A DNA stretch of 64,000 nt from positions 496,001-560,000 of the forward strand of contig NZ_RYDV01000002.1 in the NCBI RefSeq assembly GCF_003971065.1, written 5' to 3'. The notes beneath the pieces are model-generated. The model saw only the letters and a list, made by a program, of their open reading frames with translations, was not told where the DNA came from and did not search any database. Below are positions 1 to 10,984 of the stretch, in pieces; within the stretch, counting starts at the first letter, position 1, and each line of letters begins with the position of its first letter. The position numbers and the translations under genes were made by a program. This stretch comes from Candidimonas sp. SYP-B2681. GTDB taxonomy: Bacteria; Pseudomonadota; Gammaproteobacteria; Burkholderiales; Burkholderiaceae_B.

Positions 1-288
1 TCGAATCCGCCGTATATTTCAGCTTGCGATTCCCACTTGCAAGAGGGCGATCTGCGCTTCGAGCCCGTAACTGCTCTGACCGATGGTGCCGACGGGCTAT
101 CGGCGTTGCGAACCATTGCTCAAGGGGCAGGCCAATGGCTTACACCACAAGGTGAGCTTTATATGGAGCACGGCTGGGATCAGGCTCAGGTAGTCCAGGA
201 TCTTTTGCGGTCGTCGGGTTTCACACAGATTGCCAGTTTGCCGGATTTGGCAGGTATCGACCGCGTGACTGGCGGTATTTATAATTAA
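1..288 (+). CDS. prmC: Peptide chain release factor N5-glutamine methyltransferase PrmC, C-terminal fragment
   Basis: The gene is cut by the window start; only about the last 95 codons are present. The first codons read S-N-P-P-Y-I, and the NPPY tetrapeptide (bases 4-15) is the catalytic motif of Gln/Asn methyltransferases. It is followed by the PrmC-type stretch GDLRFEPVTALTDGADGL and a C-terminal EHGWDQ...DLAGIDRVTGG block. The enzyme methylates the glutamine of the GGQ loop of release factors RF1 and RF2 using S-adenosylmethionine. prfA, its usual partner, would be expected just upstream outside the window. It is followed 24 bases later by grxD on the same strand. The TTG at 37 is internal and is not a start. 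Confidence 0.93.
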   Translation, partial: SNPPYISACDSHLQEGDLRFEPVTALTDGADGLSALRTIAQGAGQWLTPQGELYMEHGWDQAQVVQDLLRSSGFTQIASLPDLAGIDRVTGGIYN

Positions 289-312
289 TTTTTTCCTGGA
301 AAAGAGAGCATC

Positions 313-639
313 ATGAGCGAAGTTCAAGATTTTATTCGTGAAACGGTCACGGCCAACCCCGTTGTACTGTTCATGAAGGGCACGGCCCAGTTCCCACAAT
401 GCGGCTTTTCCGGTCGCGCTATTCAGATTCTGAAGGCGTCGGGCGTAACCAAGCTGGTCACTGTCAATGTCCTTGATGATGAATTAGTGCGTCAAGGCAT
501 TAAAGAATACTCAAACTGGCCGACGATTCCGCAACTGTATGTCGCCGGCGAGTTCATTGGCGGATCAGACATCATTGCGGAAATGCACGAAAACGGCGAG
601 CTTGCCACGGTACTGAAAGAGGCCGGGGCACTTGCGTGA
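313..639 (+). CDS. grxD: Monothiol glutaredoxin, Grx4/GrxD family
   Basis: A 108-residue protein with the monothiol active-site motif CGFS near residue 31 ([16 protein letters not shown]), the WPTIPQLYV segment with the cis-proline loop, and a GGSDI glutathione-binding segment. Length and motif order match the single-domain Grx4 family, which binds a [2Fe-2S] cluster with glutathione and passes it on in iron-sulfur protein assembly. A purine-rich ribosome site (AGAGAG) lies 6 bases before the ATG. The last bases overlap the ubiX start by 4 (GTGA), so the two genes are translationally coupled, and prmC, grxD and ubiX probably form one transcript. Confidence 0.95.
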   Translation: MSEVQDFIRETVTANPVVLFMKGTAQFPQCGFSGRAIQILKASGVTKLVTVNVLDDELVRQGIKEYSNWPTIPQLYVAGEFIGGSDIIAEMHENGELATVLKEAGALA

Positions 640-1211
640 TCGCCAAACGGCGATTCGTAGTCGGGGTTACGGGCGCTACAGGCGCTGTTTACGCGGTACG
701 CCTGCTGCAGGCTTTGCGCGGTGTACCCGACGTCGAATCGCATCTGGTGATATCGCCTTCAGGTGTCCTGAATATCAAGTACGAACTTGATATCTCACGC
801 CAGGATGTCCATGCACTTGCCGATAAGGTGTACAGCTTTCGCGATGTCGGCGCTACGCTGGCCAGCGGCGGTTTTTCAACGCTAGGTATGGTGGTAGTGC
901 CGTGTTCCATGCGGACCTTGGCCGCCGTGGCGCATGGTCTGTCTGACAACCTTATCACTCGTGCGGCCGACGTTACCCTTAAAGAGCGGCGCCGCTTGGT
1001 CCTGATGGTTCGAGAAACGCCGCTTAATTTGGCGCATTTGCGCAACATGACAGCGGTAACCGAAATGGGCGGGATCATTTTCCCGCCCCTGCCGGCGTTT
1101 TATCTACGACCCCAATCCCTCGACGAAATGGTAGATCATACCGTTGCACGCGTGCTCGAACTATTCGATATCCATGTGCCGGGGCCCCACTGGGAAGGCA
1201 TGCAGGGCTAG
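636..1211 (+). CDS. ubiX: Flavin prenyltransferase UbiX
   Basis: A 191-residue protein with the Rossmann-like flavin-binding start [20 protein letters not shown], the [29 protein letters not shown] block and the [15 protein letters not shown] segment, all diagnostic of UbiX/Pad1. The enzyme prenylates FMN with dimethylallyl phosphate to make the prenyl-FMN cofactor of UbiD-type decarboxylases, including the ubiquinone-pathway decarboxylase. The GTG start overlaps the grxD stop by 4 bases. It is convergent with ttcA, whose stop lies 4 bases inside the ubiX end, so the two 3' ends overlap slightly. The usual ubiD partner is not in the window. Confidence 0.95.
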   Translation: MIAKRRFVVGVTGATGAVYAVRLLQALRGVPDVESHLVISPSGVLNIKYELDISRQDVHALADKVYSFRDVGATLASGGFSTLGMVVVPCSMRTLAAVAHGLSDNLITRAADVTLKERRRLVLMVRETPLNLAHLRNMTAVTEMGGIIFPPLPAFYLRPQSLDEMVDHTVARVLELFDIHVPGPHWEGMQG

Positions 1212-2218
1212 ATTTTTCGTAAATCAGTCATGAAGACGACTTTTCGAGCTGGCTCTGTGGTCTCGGCATTACTTTCGTTGTCGCTGCTATCAATATTGAA
1301 ATCACCTGGCAGATCCGATGTCTCGTAGTCTTCGCTGTCGAACGCGATGTCGCCTTGTTCATCGGGCTCTCCAGTAATTTTCAGCCCGGCAAAGTCGAAT
1401 AGCGTTGTGTCCATTAAATGTGTGGGTACGACGCGCGACAGTGCGCCGAATACGTTCCACGAACGGCCCGGGAATTTTTTGTCCCATTCGGCGATCATGC
1501 GCCCGACTTCCTTGCGTTTCAGATTCTCTTGCGACCCGCACAAGTTGCAGGGGATGATCGGGAATTGCTTAAGCTGAGAGTACGCAACTAAGTCTTTTTC
1601 GGGTACATATGCCAACGGCCGAATGACAATGTGCTCGCCGTTATCCGACATGAGCTTTGGCGGCATGGCTTTCATGCGACCGCCGTAAAACAGGTTCAGA
1701 AAAAAGGTGCCCAGAATGTCGTCGCGATGGTGTCCGAGCGCAATTTTCGTCGCACCCAGTTCGCTGGCCACTCGATACAGAATGCCCCGGCGCAGCCTCG
1801 AACAAAGTGAGCACATGGTTTTCCCTTCGGGGATCACGCGGGTGACGATTGAATAGGTGTCTTGTGTTGCGATATGGAAAGGAACGTTTATCGATTTCAG
1901 GTATTCAGGCAATACGTGGTCAGGGAAGCCAGGCTGTTTCTGATCGAGATTGACTGCGATAATATCGAACTTGATCGGCGCGCGCTGCTTTAAGGTCAGA
2001 AGGATATCCAGCATGCTGTAGGAATCCTTGCCGCCCGACAGGCACACCATGACTTTATCGCCATCTTCAATCATGTTGAAGTCGCTAATGGCACGGCCTG
2101 TTTCCCGTATCAAGCGTTTGGTAAGTTTATTTTCGTTAAGGCGCTGTTTTTGGGCGCGGCGCCCGACCTCGTTAAGATCGGGTTCGCTGGTATCGGGGGC
2201 TAGGGTATCGGCTTGCAT
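1208..2218 (-). CDS. ttcA: tRNA 2-thiocytidine(32) biosynthesis protein TtcA
   Basis: A 336-residue PP-loop ATPase with SGGKDS at residues 61-66 and two cysteine pairs typical of TtcA, CSLC (residues 136-139) and CNLC (224-227), which bind an iron-sulfur cluster. The [22 protein letters not shown] segment is also family-typical. The protein adenylates and thiolates cytidine 32 of a few tRNAs. The C-terminal 40 or so residues are acidic and serine-rich ([23 protein letters not shown]), a tail longer than in enterobacterial TtcA. It lies 18 bases downstream of folB on the same strand and is likely cotranscribed with it. Confidence 0.95.
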   Translation of the reverse strand: MQADTLAPDTSEPDLNEVGRRAQKQRLNENKLTKRLIRETGRAISDFNMIEDGDKVMVCLSGGKDSYSMLDILLTLKQRAPIKFDIIAVNLDQKQPGFPDHVLPEYLKSINVPFHIATQDTYSIVTRVIPEGKTMCSLCSRLRRGILYRVASELGATKIALGHHRDDILGTFFLNLFYGGRMKAMPPKLMSDNGEHIVIRPLAYVPEKDLVAYSQLKQFPIIPCNLCGSQENLKRKEVGRMIAEWDKKFPGRSWNVFGALSRVVPTHLMDTTLFDFAGLKITGEPDEQGDIAFDSEDYETSDLPGDFNIDSSDNESNAETTEPARKVVFMTDLRKI

Positions 2219-2236
2219 GGCAATTGAAAAAAAAGT

Positions 2237-2596
2237 TCAGCGACTGCGTTGCAGTTCGATGCCGACGGCGTTGCAGTCGGAAAAGGCAAGCGGTTTGCTA
2301 ATACGGATTTTAACCCGGTGCACGTCGGGAAATTCGTTCAGTATGCGGGCGACGACGCGCTCGCTCAGCGTTTCAAGAAGGTTGACATGGGCATGCGTAC
2401 ATTCATCAACAATGGAATTTCGCAGCAGCCGATAATCCAAAACGGTCTGGATGTTCTGGTCATGGACTTCCTGAGCGATGTCAACGTCGAACTCGGCATC
2501 GATGTGCAGCGGCTGAGTCGCGCGCAACTCGTGTTCCAGGATGCCAATCCGTGCGTCGAGTGCAAGCTGGCTAAAGAAGATTCGTCGTGTGTGCAT
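2237..2596 (-). CDS. folB: Dihydroneopterin aldolase
   Basis: A protein of 119 residues from the chosen ATG at 2596, which has an AAGG site 8 bases upstream; an in-frame ATG at 2656 would add 20 residues but has no ribosome site. Family features are the N-terminal LDARIGILEHE segment, the VLDYRLLRNSIVDE segment and the LLETLSERVVARIL segment with the conserved glutamate. FolB converts 7,8-dihydroneopterin to 6-hydroxymethyl-dihydropterin in folate synthesis. It precedes ttcA on the minus strand and is divergent from the FAD oxidoreductase at 2672. Confidence 0.92.
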   Translation of the reverse strand: MHTRRIFFSQLALDARIGILEHELRATQPLHIDAEFDVDIAQEVHDQNIQTVLDYRLLRNSIVDECTHAHVNLLETLSERVVARILNEFPDVHRVKIRISKPLAFSDCNAVGIELQRSR

Positions 2597-2671
2597 AAAG
2601 TCGGCCTTGTAGAATTGGTGGAATTGTAGTGCCTCCGCGATTTTGGGAGACGGCATTATTTCGGAGAAGTC

Positions 2672-3607
2672 ATGAATGTAGAAGGTCGCGTGTTCGATGC
2701 GCTGATTATCGGTGGTGGTCCGGCCGGCGTGTCATGCGCAGTCTGGTTGGCTCGCCTGGGCTTTTCAGCCATGCTGCTGGAGGCCCGTGGACAAGTGGGG
2801 GGGCTGTGTCTCGATCATCCCTTTCTGGACGAGTGGAATGCATCGTTACCCGGAATGACCGGGCCCCAAGTCGCCGAAAATCTGGCTGTCAGCTTGCACC
2901 AAGCGGTGGTGCCGGTCAGGCTTTCCTGCCCGGTTTATCGCCTCGAGCTTGCCGAGTATGGCTTCGACGTGGCGGCGTCCGGCTTGGACGGCCCCTTGCG
3001 GACCCGACATATTGTTCTGGCCACCGGAGTGCGGGCGCGATCGTTGCCCGATGCCCAGGCAAACGCCGATGCGAATCAACAGCTCGATGCATCTGCTGCC
3101 ACTTTACCGCCCGGAATACTGGTCGGGCCGGGTGCTCATATCGTCGCGCAGGAGTTTCACGGCAAGCGTGTCGCCGTTTTGGGCGGTGGCGATAATGCGT
3201 TCGAAAATGCGATCTATGCTCTCGAGCATGGCGCGAAAAGCGTGCGTATTTTTGCTCGAAGCATCAAGGCACAGCAGCAGTTCGTACGCAAGGTTCCACC
3301 TGACAGTGTCGTTACTGGCAGCTATGAGGTCATTGCCGCCCAACGTAACATCAACGGCGAGCCATACGACCTGATATTGGTGTTCTATGGTTGGGAGCCA
3401 TGTGTTGGCTTCGCCGATGGGCTAGGCTTGCATCGCAGTACACGGGGCTTTATCGCAACCGACATGCAAACTGCTCAGACCAGCTGTCCGGGCGTTTATG
3501 CCATAGGAGAAGTGGCTCAACGCCAACATCCCTGCGTGGTCACCGCCTTGGCCGACGGCGTTACGGCAGCCAAGGCGATACAAGCCAGAATCGAAGCGGG
3601 CTATTGA
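2672..3607 (+). CDS. NAD(P)/FAD-dependent oxidoreductase, thioredoxin-reductase-like fold without the redox CxxC
   Basis: A 311-residue protein with an N-terminal FAD dinucleotide fold (ALIIGGGPAGVSCAV, residues 10-24), the GGLCLDHPFLDEW region, LATGVRARSLP, a second NAD(P)-binding fold (VAVLGGGDNAFENAIYALEHG) and the C-terminal GVYAIGEVAQ FAD motif. This order matches thioredoxin reductase-like proteins and type-2 ferredoxin-NADP reductases. No CxxC occurs between the two folds, so it is not a classical thioredoxin reductase. A GGAG ribosome site sits 5 bases before the ATG. It has its own transcription unit, divergent from folB and convergent with the M61 peptidase. The electron acceptor cannot be named from sequence. 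Confidence 0.85.
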   Translation: MNVEGRVFDALIIGGGPAGVSCAVWLARLGFSAMLLEARGQVGGLCLDHPFLDEWNASLPGMTGPQVAENLAVSLHQAVVPVRLSCPVYRLELAEYGFDVAASGLDGPLRTRHIVLATGVRARSLPDAQANADANQQLDASAATLPPGILVGPGAHIVAQEFHGKRVAVLGGGDNAFENAIYALEHGAKSVRIFARSIKAQQQFVRKVPPDSVVTGSYEVIAAQRNINGEPYDLILVFYGWEPCVGFADGLGLHRSTRGFIATDMQTAQTSCPGVYAIGEVAQRQHPCVVTALADGVTAAKAIQARIEAGY

Positions 3608-3658
3608 TGGCTCGCGGATGTCGGGCTGCGGCGGCCTATGGTGCAGGCCTACCGACAG

Positions 3659-5428
3659 CTATTGACGATAGTCAAGCACGCACTCAGTCAACGCAGGGGC
3701 GCTAAGGGTGACATCGTAGGCCCGTAATTCATCGCGCCGGAATACGCCCACAATAACCACGTCGCCCGGTTGGTAGGGTCGCAGTAAACGCTCCAGGGAA
3801 GCTGTGTCAGTGACCCGCAATCCATTGACAGCGACCAGGATGTCGCCCGCCGACAGGCCCGCGGCATGGGCCGCGCCGCCTTCATATACAGTGGCCAGGG
3901 CAGTTTCGCCGTGAGCAGATCGCAGGCGGACATCCAACGACGTGACGCCAGGTGCGGGCGCCCATGAAAGGGAGACTCCTTGCGAACGAAGCAGTGCTTC
4001 CAGCGGTACGTCATCTCGGCCGTGGACATATCGTTCAATGAATTCCGAGACGTCTACGCCTGTCGCTTCCTGAATCAGCGCGGGGAGGGCATCTTCAGGT
4101 ATCCCATTGGGTGCGCCACGATAGAAGTCGCGGCCATAGCGTTGCCACAATAGCCGCATTACATCGTCGAGCGATCGAGCGCCGCCAGATTTTGTCCGGA
4201 TGGTGATGTCCATCCCCATCGCAACCAATGAACCTTTGGTGTAGTAGCTCACCAGGGCGTTAGGCGAGTTCTCGTCCTGCTTGTAGTACCGTGTCCATGC
4301 ATCGTGGGAGCTTTCCGCAATGCTTTGCTTGAAGCGTCCAGGAGTGCGGTGCACATTGCTGATCACCTTGCCGATAAGGCGAAAGTAATCTTTCTCGGCA
4401 ATGACGCCCGAACGCAGCAACATCAGGTCGTCGTAATACGACGTAAAGCCCTCAAAGACCCAGAGCAACTCAGTATGGCTTTCCCGGCTAAGGTTATAGG
4501 GAGCGAAGCGCTCTGGTTTGATGCGCTTGACGTTCCACGTGTGAAAATATTCATGGCTTACCAATCCCAGAAAGGTTTGATAACCCTCGCCTGCATTGGC
4601 CTGGCTCAGGACTGGAAGATCGTGGCGCGACGCCATCAAGGCGGTCGACGCACGATGTTCCAGCCCACCATAGCCATCGCCCGTCACCATGGTCATGAAG
4701 ACATAGCGGTCGGAAGAATCCAGAAACGGCACCTTCTTGGTTTCGGGCTCGAAGAACTTGATCTGGGCGGCGCAGATTTGCTGGGTGTCGAATGCAATCC
4801 GCTCCAGATCCAGATGGGGAATGACTCCCGTAAACACCATTTCATGCACGGCACCGTGGGCTTCGAACTGAACCACTTGCGGGGTACCCATTTCGACCGG
4901 GTGGTCAATAAGCGCGTCGTAATTGGGCGCGATATACATCCCGAATCCATGGCGCGCAGCGGCAGCGGGGTGCTGATGTGCTTCCGGCAGGCTGGTGTAG
5001 ACCTTCCAGTTGCTGGCATGTGGCGGTGGGCAGAACTCTACATGGCATGTTTCGTCTGTTTGGCCGATAACGCTTAAAAATACGCTGGTTCCGTTGAAAA
5101 ATGCGTGTGATTCGTCGACATGAGCGCCGCGCACGGAAAGGTCCCACGCATAAACGCAATATTCCAAAATGAGGGGACCGGAACAGGGCGCACAAAACCA
5201 GGAATGGTTGCCGCGCTTCTCGACGGTAATCGGTTTGCCGTTACTCTCGGCCTGTATGGTTTCCACTTGCCGCGAGAAATCTCGAATAAGATAACTGCCT
5301 GGTATCCATGCGGGCAAGGATAGCTCCTGCCCATCGGGGTCGGGATTCTGGATGGTCAGGCGCACCTTAAGCCGATGACCGGCGGGATCGAAGGGCGTTA
5401 CGCTATAAAGTATCGGTTCTTTTTTCAT
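3659..5428 (-). CDS. M61 family metallopeptidase with C-terminal PDZ domain
   Basis: A 589-residue protein of the glycyl-aminopeptidase/M61 family. It has the zinc motif HEYFH at residues 292-296 within SHEYFHTWNVKRIKP, and the third ligand glutamate in the LLWVFEGFTSYYDDL segment (about residue 326). A PDZ domain occupies roughly residues 490-580 (GGAAHAAGLSAGDILVAVNGLRV). The N-terminal 180 residues form the beta-rich domain usual in this family. There is no signal peptide, so it is probably cytoplasmic. Only 32 bases separate its start codon from that of the enoyl-CoA hydratase, and AGGA directly abuts the ATG with no spacer, which is unusual and may mean leaderless translation. Confidence 0.92.
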   Translation of the reverse strand: MKKEPILYSVTPFDPAGHRLKVRLTIQNPDPDGQELSLPAWIPGSYLIRDFSRQVETIQAESNGKPITVEKRGNHSWFCAPCSGPLILEYCVYAWDLSVRGAHVDESHAFFNGTSVFLSVIGQTDETCHVEFCPPPHASNWKVYTSLPEAHQHPAAAARHGFGMYIAPNYDALIDHPVEMGTPQVVQFEAHGAVHEMVFTGVIPHLDLERIAFDTQQICAAQIKFFEPETKKVPFLDSSDRYVFMTMVTGDGYGGLEHRASTALMASRHDLPVLSQANAGEGYQTFLGLVSHEYFHTWNVKRIKPERFAPYNLSRESHTELLWVFEGFTSYYDDLMLLRSGVIAEKDYFRLIGKVISNVHRTPGRFKQSIAESSHDAWTRYYKQDENSPNALVSYYTKGSLVAMGMDITIRTKSGGARSLDDVMRLLWQRYGRDFYRGAPNGIPEDALPALIQEATGVDVSEFIERYVHGRDDVPLEALLRSQGVSLSWAPAPGVTSLDVRLRSAHGETALATVYEGGAAHAAGLSAGDILVAVNGLRVTDTASLERLLRPYQPGDVVIVGVFRRDELRAYDVTLSAPALTECVLDYRQ

Positions 5429-5460
5429 TCCTATATATTACTTTGCAATAAGGAGACGGC

Positions 5461-6237
5461 ATGAATGCGCCATTGGTAAAAATAGAGGTACGTGGTCGCG
5501 TGGGTTTGCTTACGTTAGACAGGCCCAAGGCATTGAACGCGCTCAGCAATGAAGTTATTGATGAACTTTTTAAGGCCTTGACCGACTTCGATGCTGACGA
5601 AAACATTGGCGCCATAGTGCTCACAGGAAATGAGAAGGCGTTTGCCGCAGGAGCCGATATTGCGGCCATGCAAGGCTGGTCATACATGGACGTCTACAAG
5701 CAAGATTATCTTGGCGGCAATTGGGAGGCGCTCAAGCGGATACGCAAGCCCATTATCGCTGCTGTGGCTGGCTATGCATTGGGCGGCGGCTGTGAGCTCG
5801 CGATGCTTTGCGATTTTATTATCGCCGCTGAAAATGCCCGTTTCGGCCAACCGGAAATCAAATTGGGTGTCATTCCCGGTTATGGCGGAACACAGCGCCT
5901 GCCGCGGGCGATAAGCAAAGCTAAAGCGATGGATCTTGTTTTGACGGCCCGCATGATGGATGCCGCAGAAGCCGAGCGGGCGGGTCTGGTGTCGCGCGTC
6001 GTACCGGTCGAGCGTTTACTGGACGAGGCCATTGAAGCCGCCACAATCATCGCGTCGATGTCCTTGCCCTCGGTCATCATGGCAAAAGAGTGCGTGAATA
6101 TGGCATATGAGGGTTCCCTTAACGAGACGCTTATGTTCGAGCGCCGGAATTTCCATGCCCTTTTCGCAACAGACGACCAAAAAGAGGGCATGGCAGCGTT
6201 CGTCGAAAAACGAAAGCCCGAATTCAAGCATCAATAG
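5461..6237 (+). CDS. Enoyl-CoA hydratase
   Basis: A 258-residue crotonase-family protein with the oxyanion-hole segments [10 protein letters not shown] (residues 61-70) and [11 protein letters not shown], and both catalytic glutamates of enoyl-CoA hydratase: E112 in GGGCELAM and E132 in [21 protein letters not shown]. The second glutamate supports true hydratase rather than isomerase activity. It hydrates trans-2-enoyl-CoA to 3-hydroxyacyl-CoA in beta-oxidation. An AAGGAG site lies 5 bases before the ATG. The gene is divergent from the M61 peptidase and is followed by a gap of about 210 bases before the atp operon, so it is transcribed separately from atp. Confidence 0.93.
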   Translation: MNAPLVKIEVRGRVGLLTLDRPKALNALSNEVIDELFKALTDFDADENIGAIVLTGNEKAFAAGADIAAMQGWSYMDVYKQDYLGGNWEALKRIRKPIIAAVAGYALGGGCELAMLCDFIIAAENARFGQPEIKLGVIPGYGGTQRLPRAISKAKAMDLVLTARMMDAAEAERAGLVSRVVPVERLLDEAIEAATIIASMSLPSVIMAKECVNMAYEGSLNETLMFERRNFHALFATDDQKEGMAAFVEKRKPEFKHQ

Positions 6238-6249
6238 CGTGCAGCATCC

Positions 6250-6283
6250 GCATCGCGACCGAATTTTTTTCTGGCCGCGATGC
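6250..6283 (+). terminator. Hairpin after the enoyl-CoA hydratase, possible terminator
   Basis: The 8-base arms GCATCGCG and CGCGATGC are perfectly complementary and lie 13 bases after the hydratase stop. The T-run is inside the 18-base loop rather than after the stem, so this is not a textbook intrinsic terminator. It may still act as a 3' stabilising or terminating structure. Confidence 0.4.
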
Positions 6284-6335
6284 TTCAAGCAGGTTGTCGA
6301 CGGTACTGGGGACATAAAACCCTCTGTCTACTGAT

Positions 6336-6365
6336 TTGCGCGCAGGTAAAAAATAAAGTTATACT
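6336..6365 (+). promoter_or_regulatory. Candidate sigma-70 promoter of the atp operon
   Basis: A -35-like TTGCGC (6336-6341) and a -10-like TATACT (6360-6365) are separated by 18 bases in an AT-rich stretch about 80 bases upstream of atpI. This is the best promoter match between the enoyl-CoA hydratase and atpI. It is a sequence match only. Confidence 0.5.
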
Positions 6366-6447
6366 CTCGCAGTTTGCCGCATTCGGTAAAACCCTTACAC
6401 GCTCCGCCATTTGCGGGACTTGTAATCAACCGGATGGCTAGGTCGGT

Positions 6448-6870
6448 ATGGAAACAGAGACACCCCTTGTGCTTACCGAGCAGGAACGTGCAGCAATAAA
6501 TCGACGTGCTACTAGTGGTATCCTTCGTACCCTTGTGGCTCAGGCGATTATGGCTTGCGTGGCAGTGCTGGTTTCAGGGTTGGTATCAGGAGGCGCAGCC
6601 GCCGTTTCGGCCTTGATTGGCGCCCTTGCATATTTTTTACCCAACGCGCTATTCGCGCTGCGTTTATTGCTTGGCCTGCTTGGTCCGGTAAAATCGAATC
6701 CCTTCACCTTTTTTATCGGTGAGGCATTGAAGCTTGGTTCCGCAGTGGCTGTGCTGGTTCTTGTGGCATGGCTGGGTCGCGAATGGGTAGTATGGCCCGC
6801 TTTGCTGTTTGGGTTGTTGTGCGTTTTGAAGGGCTATGTGCTGCTGCTCGTGTTTCGCAAGCTGCCGTAG
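6448..6870 (+). CDS. atpI: ATP synthase subunit I
   Basis: A 140-residue membrane protein with about four hydrophobic segments (around residues 30-50, 55-75, 90-110 and 115-135), at the position always taken by atpI, directly before atpB. AtpI is a small assembly factor that helps build the c-ring of the F1Fo ATP synthase. The LPNALFALRLLLG segment after the second helix is typical. It is the first gene of the nine-gene atp operon here, with the candidate promoter about 80 bases upstream. Family identity rests largely on position, since AtpI sequences are poorly conserved. Confidence 0.88.
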   Translation: METETPLVLTEQERAAINRRATSGILRTLVAQAIMACVAVLVSGLVSGGAAAVSALIGALAYFLPNALFALRLLLGLLGPVKSNPFTFFIGEALKLGSAVAVLVLVAWLGREWVVWPALLFGLLCVLKGYVLLLVFRKLP

Positions 6871-6931
6871 CAATACAGATTAATTCACGGGCCTTGTGCT
6901 CCGGTTATATGCTTACAGGATAAGGTTTCAG

Positions 6932-7813
6932 ATGGCAGCCGCTCAAGATATTTCGCCTCAGTCTGAGTACATTCAACACCACTTGGTGCACCTGAATAGT
7001 TCCGGTGAAAAACAGTCCGTCATAGCTGATTTCGGTATCGTTAACTACGATTCCCTATTTTGGGCCATTCTAACGGGTCTCGTTGTCGTGTTCCTGTTGT
7101 GGCGTGCGGCAAAAATGGTGACTACGGGTGTGCCGGGCCGTTTTCAAGCTTCGATCGAAATGCTGGTCGATATGGTAGAAGAGCAGGCCAAAAGCATTGT
7201 TCCTAATGCGGCATCGCGTCGTTTCGTATCGCCATTGGCCCTGACGGTGTTCTTGTGGATCATCCTCATGAACGCGCTCGATCTGATCCCGGTCGACTTT
7301 CTGGCTTCCATATTCCGCATGACGGGTTTGGGTGCCGAACATGACGACGTCCTTTATTACCACCGTATTCTGCCTACGGCCGACCTGAACGTGCCTATGG
7401 GCATGGCGTTGGGTGTGCTGCTTTTGATGTTCTATTACGGCATGAAAATCAAGCAGCCTGGCGGTTTCATCAAAGAATTATTTACTGCTCCCTTTCACGC
7501 CCCTGGCATTGGTGCCTTGTTCCTTGCGCCGTTCAATTTCTTGTTGAACTGCATTGAATACGCTGCCAAATCGGTCTCCCTGGGTATGCGGTTGTTCGGC
7601 AATATGTTTGCCGGCGAGCTTATTTTCATGTTGATCGCCTTGTTGGGTGGCGCATGGACCGGATTTAATGGTGCAAGCATAGGCTTGGGTATTGGGCATG
7701 TTCTGGCAGGATCGTTGTGGGCTATTTTCCACATCCTTATCGTGCTGTTGCAGGCGTTTATTTTCATGATGTTGACTCTCGTGTATGTGGGTCAGGCTCA
7801 CGAAGGCCATTAA
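6932..7813 (+). CDS. atpB: F1Fo ATP synthase subunit a
   Basis: A protein of 293 residues from the ATG at 6932, which has an AGGATAAGG ribosome site; an in-frame GTG at 6896 would add 12 residues and lacks one. This is the membrane stator subunit holding the proton half-channels. The essential arginine lies in the helix [19 protein letters not shown], and the C-terminal helix ends [22 protein letters not shown] as in other proteobacterial a subunits. The N-terminal [12 protein letters not shown] segment is typical of beta- and gammaproteobacterial forms. It is followed by a gap of about 105 bases before atpE, longer than most gaps in this operon. Confidence 0.97.
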   Translation: MAAAQDISPQSEYIQHHLVHLNSSGEKQSVIADFGIVNYDSLFWAILTGLVVVFLLWRAAKMVTTGVPGRFQASIEMLVDMVEEQAKSIVPNAASRRFVSPLALTVFLWIILMNALDLIPVDFLASIFRMTGLGAEHDDVLYYHRILPTADLNVPMGMALGVLLLMFYYGMKIKQPGGFIKELFTAPFHAPGIGALFLAPFNFLLNCIEYAAKSVSLGMRLFGNMFAGELIFMLIALLGGAWTGFNGASIGLGIGHVLAGSLWAIFHILIVLLQAFIFMMLTLVYVGQAHEGH

Positions 7814-7882
7814 TATTTTTCGGTTTGGGCAGTTTCGCCCAGCCGGGGTGCAAGGTGTTCTTGCAAAAGCAGTTTCTTTTGA

Positions 7883-8161
<279 letters not shown>

Positions 8162-8191
8162 GCATTGCCGCCCGTCTCGACGGGTTAAGCA

Positions 8192-8221
8192 GCCGCAGGC
8201 GCCAAATAGGCCGTCTGCGGC
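8192..8221 (+). promoter_or_regulatory. Intercistronic hairpin between atpE and atpF
   Basis: The arms GCCGCAG (8192-8198) and CTGCGGC (8215-8221) are perfectly complementary across a 16-base loop and sit 30 bases after the atpE stop. No T-run follows, so it looks like a stability or processing element that could raise atpE output relative to downstream genes rather than a full terminator. Confidence 0.45.
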
Positions 8222-8283
8222 ATGGACATCAAGTGTCAGGTAGCGCCGCTACGTGGCATTATGGGTATTAAAGGGAAACGACC

Positions 8284-8754
8284 GTGAATTTAAACGCGAC
8301 TCTCTTTTTTCAGATGATCGTGTTTTTCGTGCTTGGCTGGTTTACGATGAAATTCGTATGGCCTCCGCTCACGAAAGCAATGGATGATCGCCGTCAGAAA
8401 ATTGCCGATGGCCTTGCGGCCGCCGACAAGGGCAAGGCCGATTTGGCCCAGGCTCAGGCGCGTATCAGCCTAATCGAGGCTTCTGCAAAAACAGAAAACC
8501 ATGCTCGTATGGTCGAGGCCGAGAAACAGGCTGCGGTGTTAATCGACCACGCTCGTCGTGAAGGTGAGGCCGAGAAGGCACGCATCATCGCCCAGGCTCA
8601 ACAAGACGCTGCCCAAGAGGTTCAGCGTGTTCGCGAAAGCTTGCGCGCCGATGTCGCTATTCTTGCCGTCAAGGGTGCAGAACAGATTCTCAAACGAGAA
8701 GTCGACGCACAGGCACATGCCGAGCTGTTAAATCAGCTCCAGGCTCAACTCTAA
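8284..8754 (+). CDS. atpF: F1Fo ATP synthase subunit b
   Basis: A 156-residue peripheral-stalk subunit with one N-terminal transmembrane helix ([23 protein letters not shown], about residues 6-28) and then a long charged alanine-rich coiled coil to the C terminus. Length and layout match bacterial b subunits, which dimerise and link subunit a to delta and alpha. The start is GTG at 8284, with AAAGGGAAA upstream. It follows the intercistronic hairpin and lies 13 bases before atpH. Confidence 0.96.
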   Translation: MNLNATLFFQMIVFFVLGWFTMKFVWPPLTKAMDDRRQKIADGLAAADKGKADLAQAQARISLIEASAKTENHARMVEAEKQAAVLIDHARREGEAEKARIIAQAQQDAAQEVQRVRESLRADVAILAVKGAEQILKREVDAQAHAELLNQLQAQL

Positions 8755-8767
8755 ACGCAGGCAGGCC

Positions 8768-9307
8768 ATGGCTGAACTTTCGACTATCGCTAGACCCTAC
8801 GCCGAAGCGCTGTTTGCAACGGCCCGCGACGACCAGGCAGGCCTGGCGTCATGGTCAAGTCTGGTATCCGAGCTGGCTCATGTGGCCAGCCTCGGAGACG
8901 TGCGCGATGCGCTGACAGACCCGCGTCTTGATACAGCTCAGCGTATCGAGCTGTTTGCGGGTTTGATAAAAACACCGCTTTCGCAACAGGCACGAAACTT
9001 CATCGAACTGCTGGTAAGCAACCGCCGTATACTGGTGTTGCCGGAAATTGCCGAGCAGTTTGAAATATTGAAAAACCAACACGAAGGTACGGCGCTGGCT
9101 CAAATCAGCAGTGCTTTTGCGCTAAGCGACGAGCAGGTACAGAAGCTCGTGTCGGGTCTGGAAAAGAAGTTTGGCCTCAAACTCAAGCCGGCCATCACGG
9201 TAGATACTAGCCTCATCGGTGGTGTGCGCGTGATCGTTGGCGACCAAGTACTAGATACTTCTGTGCAGGCCCAGTTGGCCCGTATGCGCGATACTCTGGC
9301 CGCCTGA
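8768..9307 (+). CDS. atpH: F1Fo ATP synthase subunit delta
   Basis: A 179-residue OSCP/delta subunit. It starts with the typical [14 protein letters not shown] helix, has the [23 protein letters not shown] segment in the middle, and ends with [25 protein letters not shown]. It sits on top of F1 and joins the b-dimer to the alpha subunits. It is spaced 13 bases from atpF and 35 from atpA within the operon. Confidence 0.97.
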   Translation: MAELSTIARPYAEALFATARDDQAGLASWSSLVSELAHVASLGDVRDALTDPRLDTAQRIELFAGLIKTPLSQQARNFIELLVSNRRILVLPEIAEQFEILKNQHEGTALAQISSAFALSDEQVQKLVSGLEKKFGLKLKPAITVDTSLIGGVRVIVGDQVLDTSVQAQLARMRDTLAA

Positions 9308-9342
9308 AGCGAGCCAGATAACAGGATTCCAGGAGTCTGAAC

Positions 9343-10884
<1,542 letters not shown>

Positions 10885-10984
10885 GTTTTACTGGCGAGGG
10901 TGATGAAGCATAGTCTTCAGTATCCATACGTAATGCGGGGCTTGCGCAAGCGGCCCTGCTATAACGCCCTTTCAGGAAAAAGCG

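Noticed and set aside
4304-5077. Antisense open frame of 257 codons over the M61 peptidase gene
   Set aside because: It mirrors the real gene, has no recognisable domain, and the peptidase motifs on the other strand are unambiguous.
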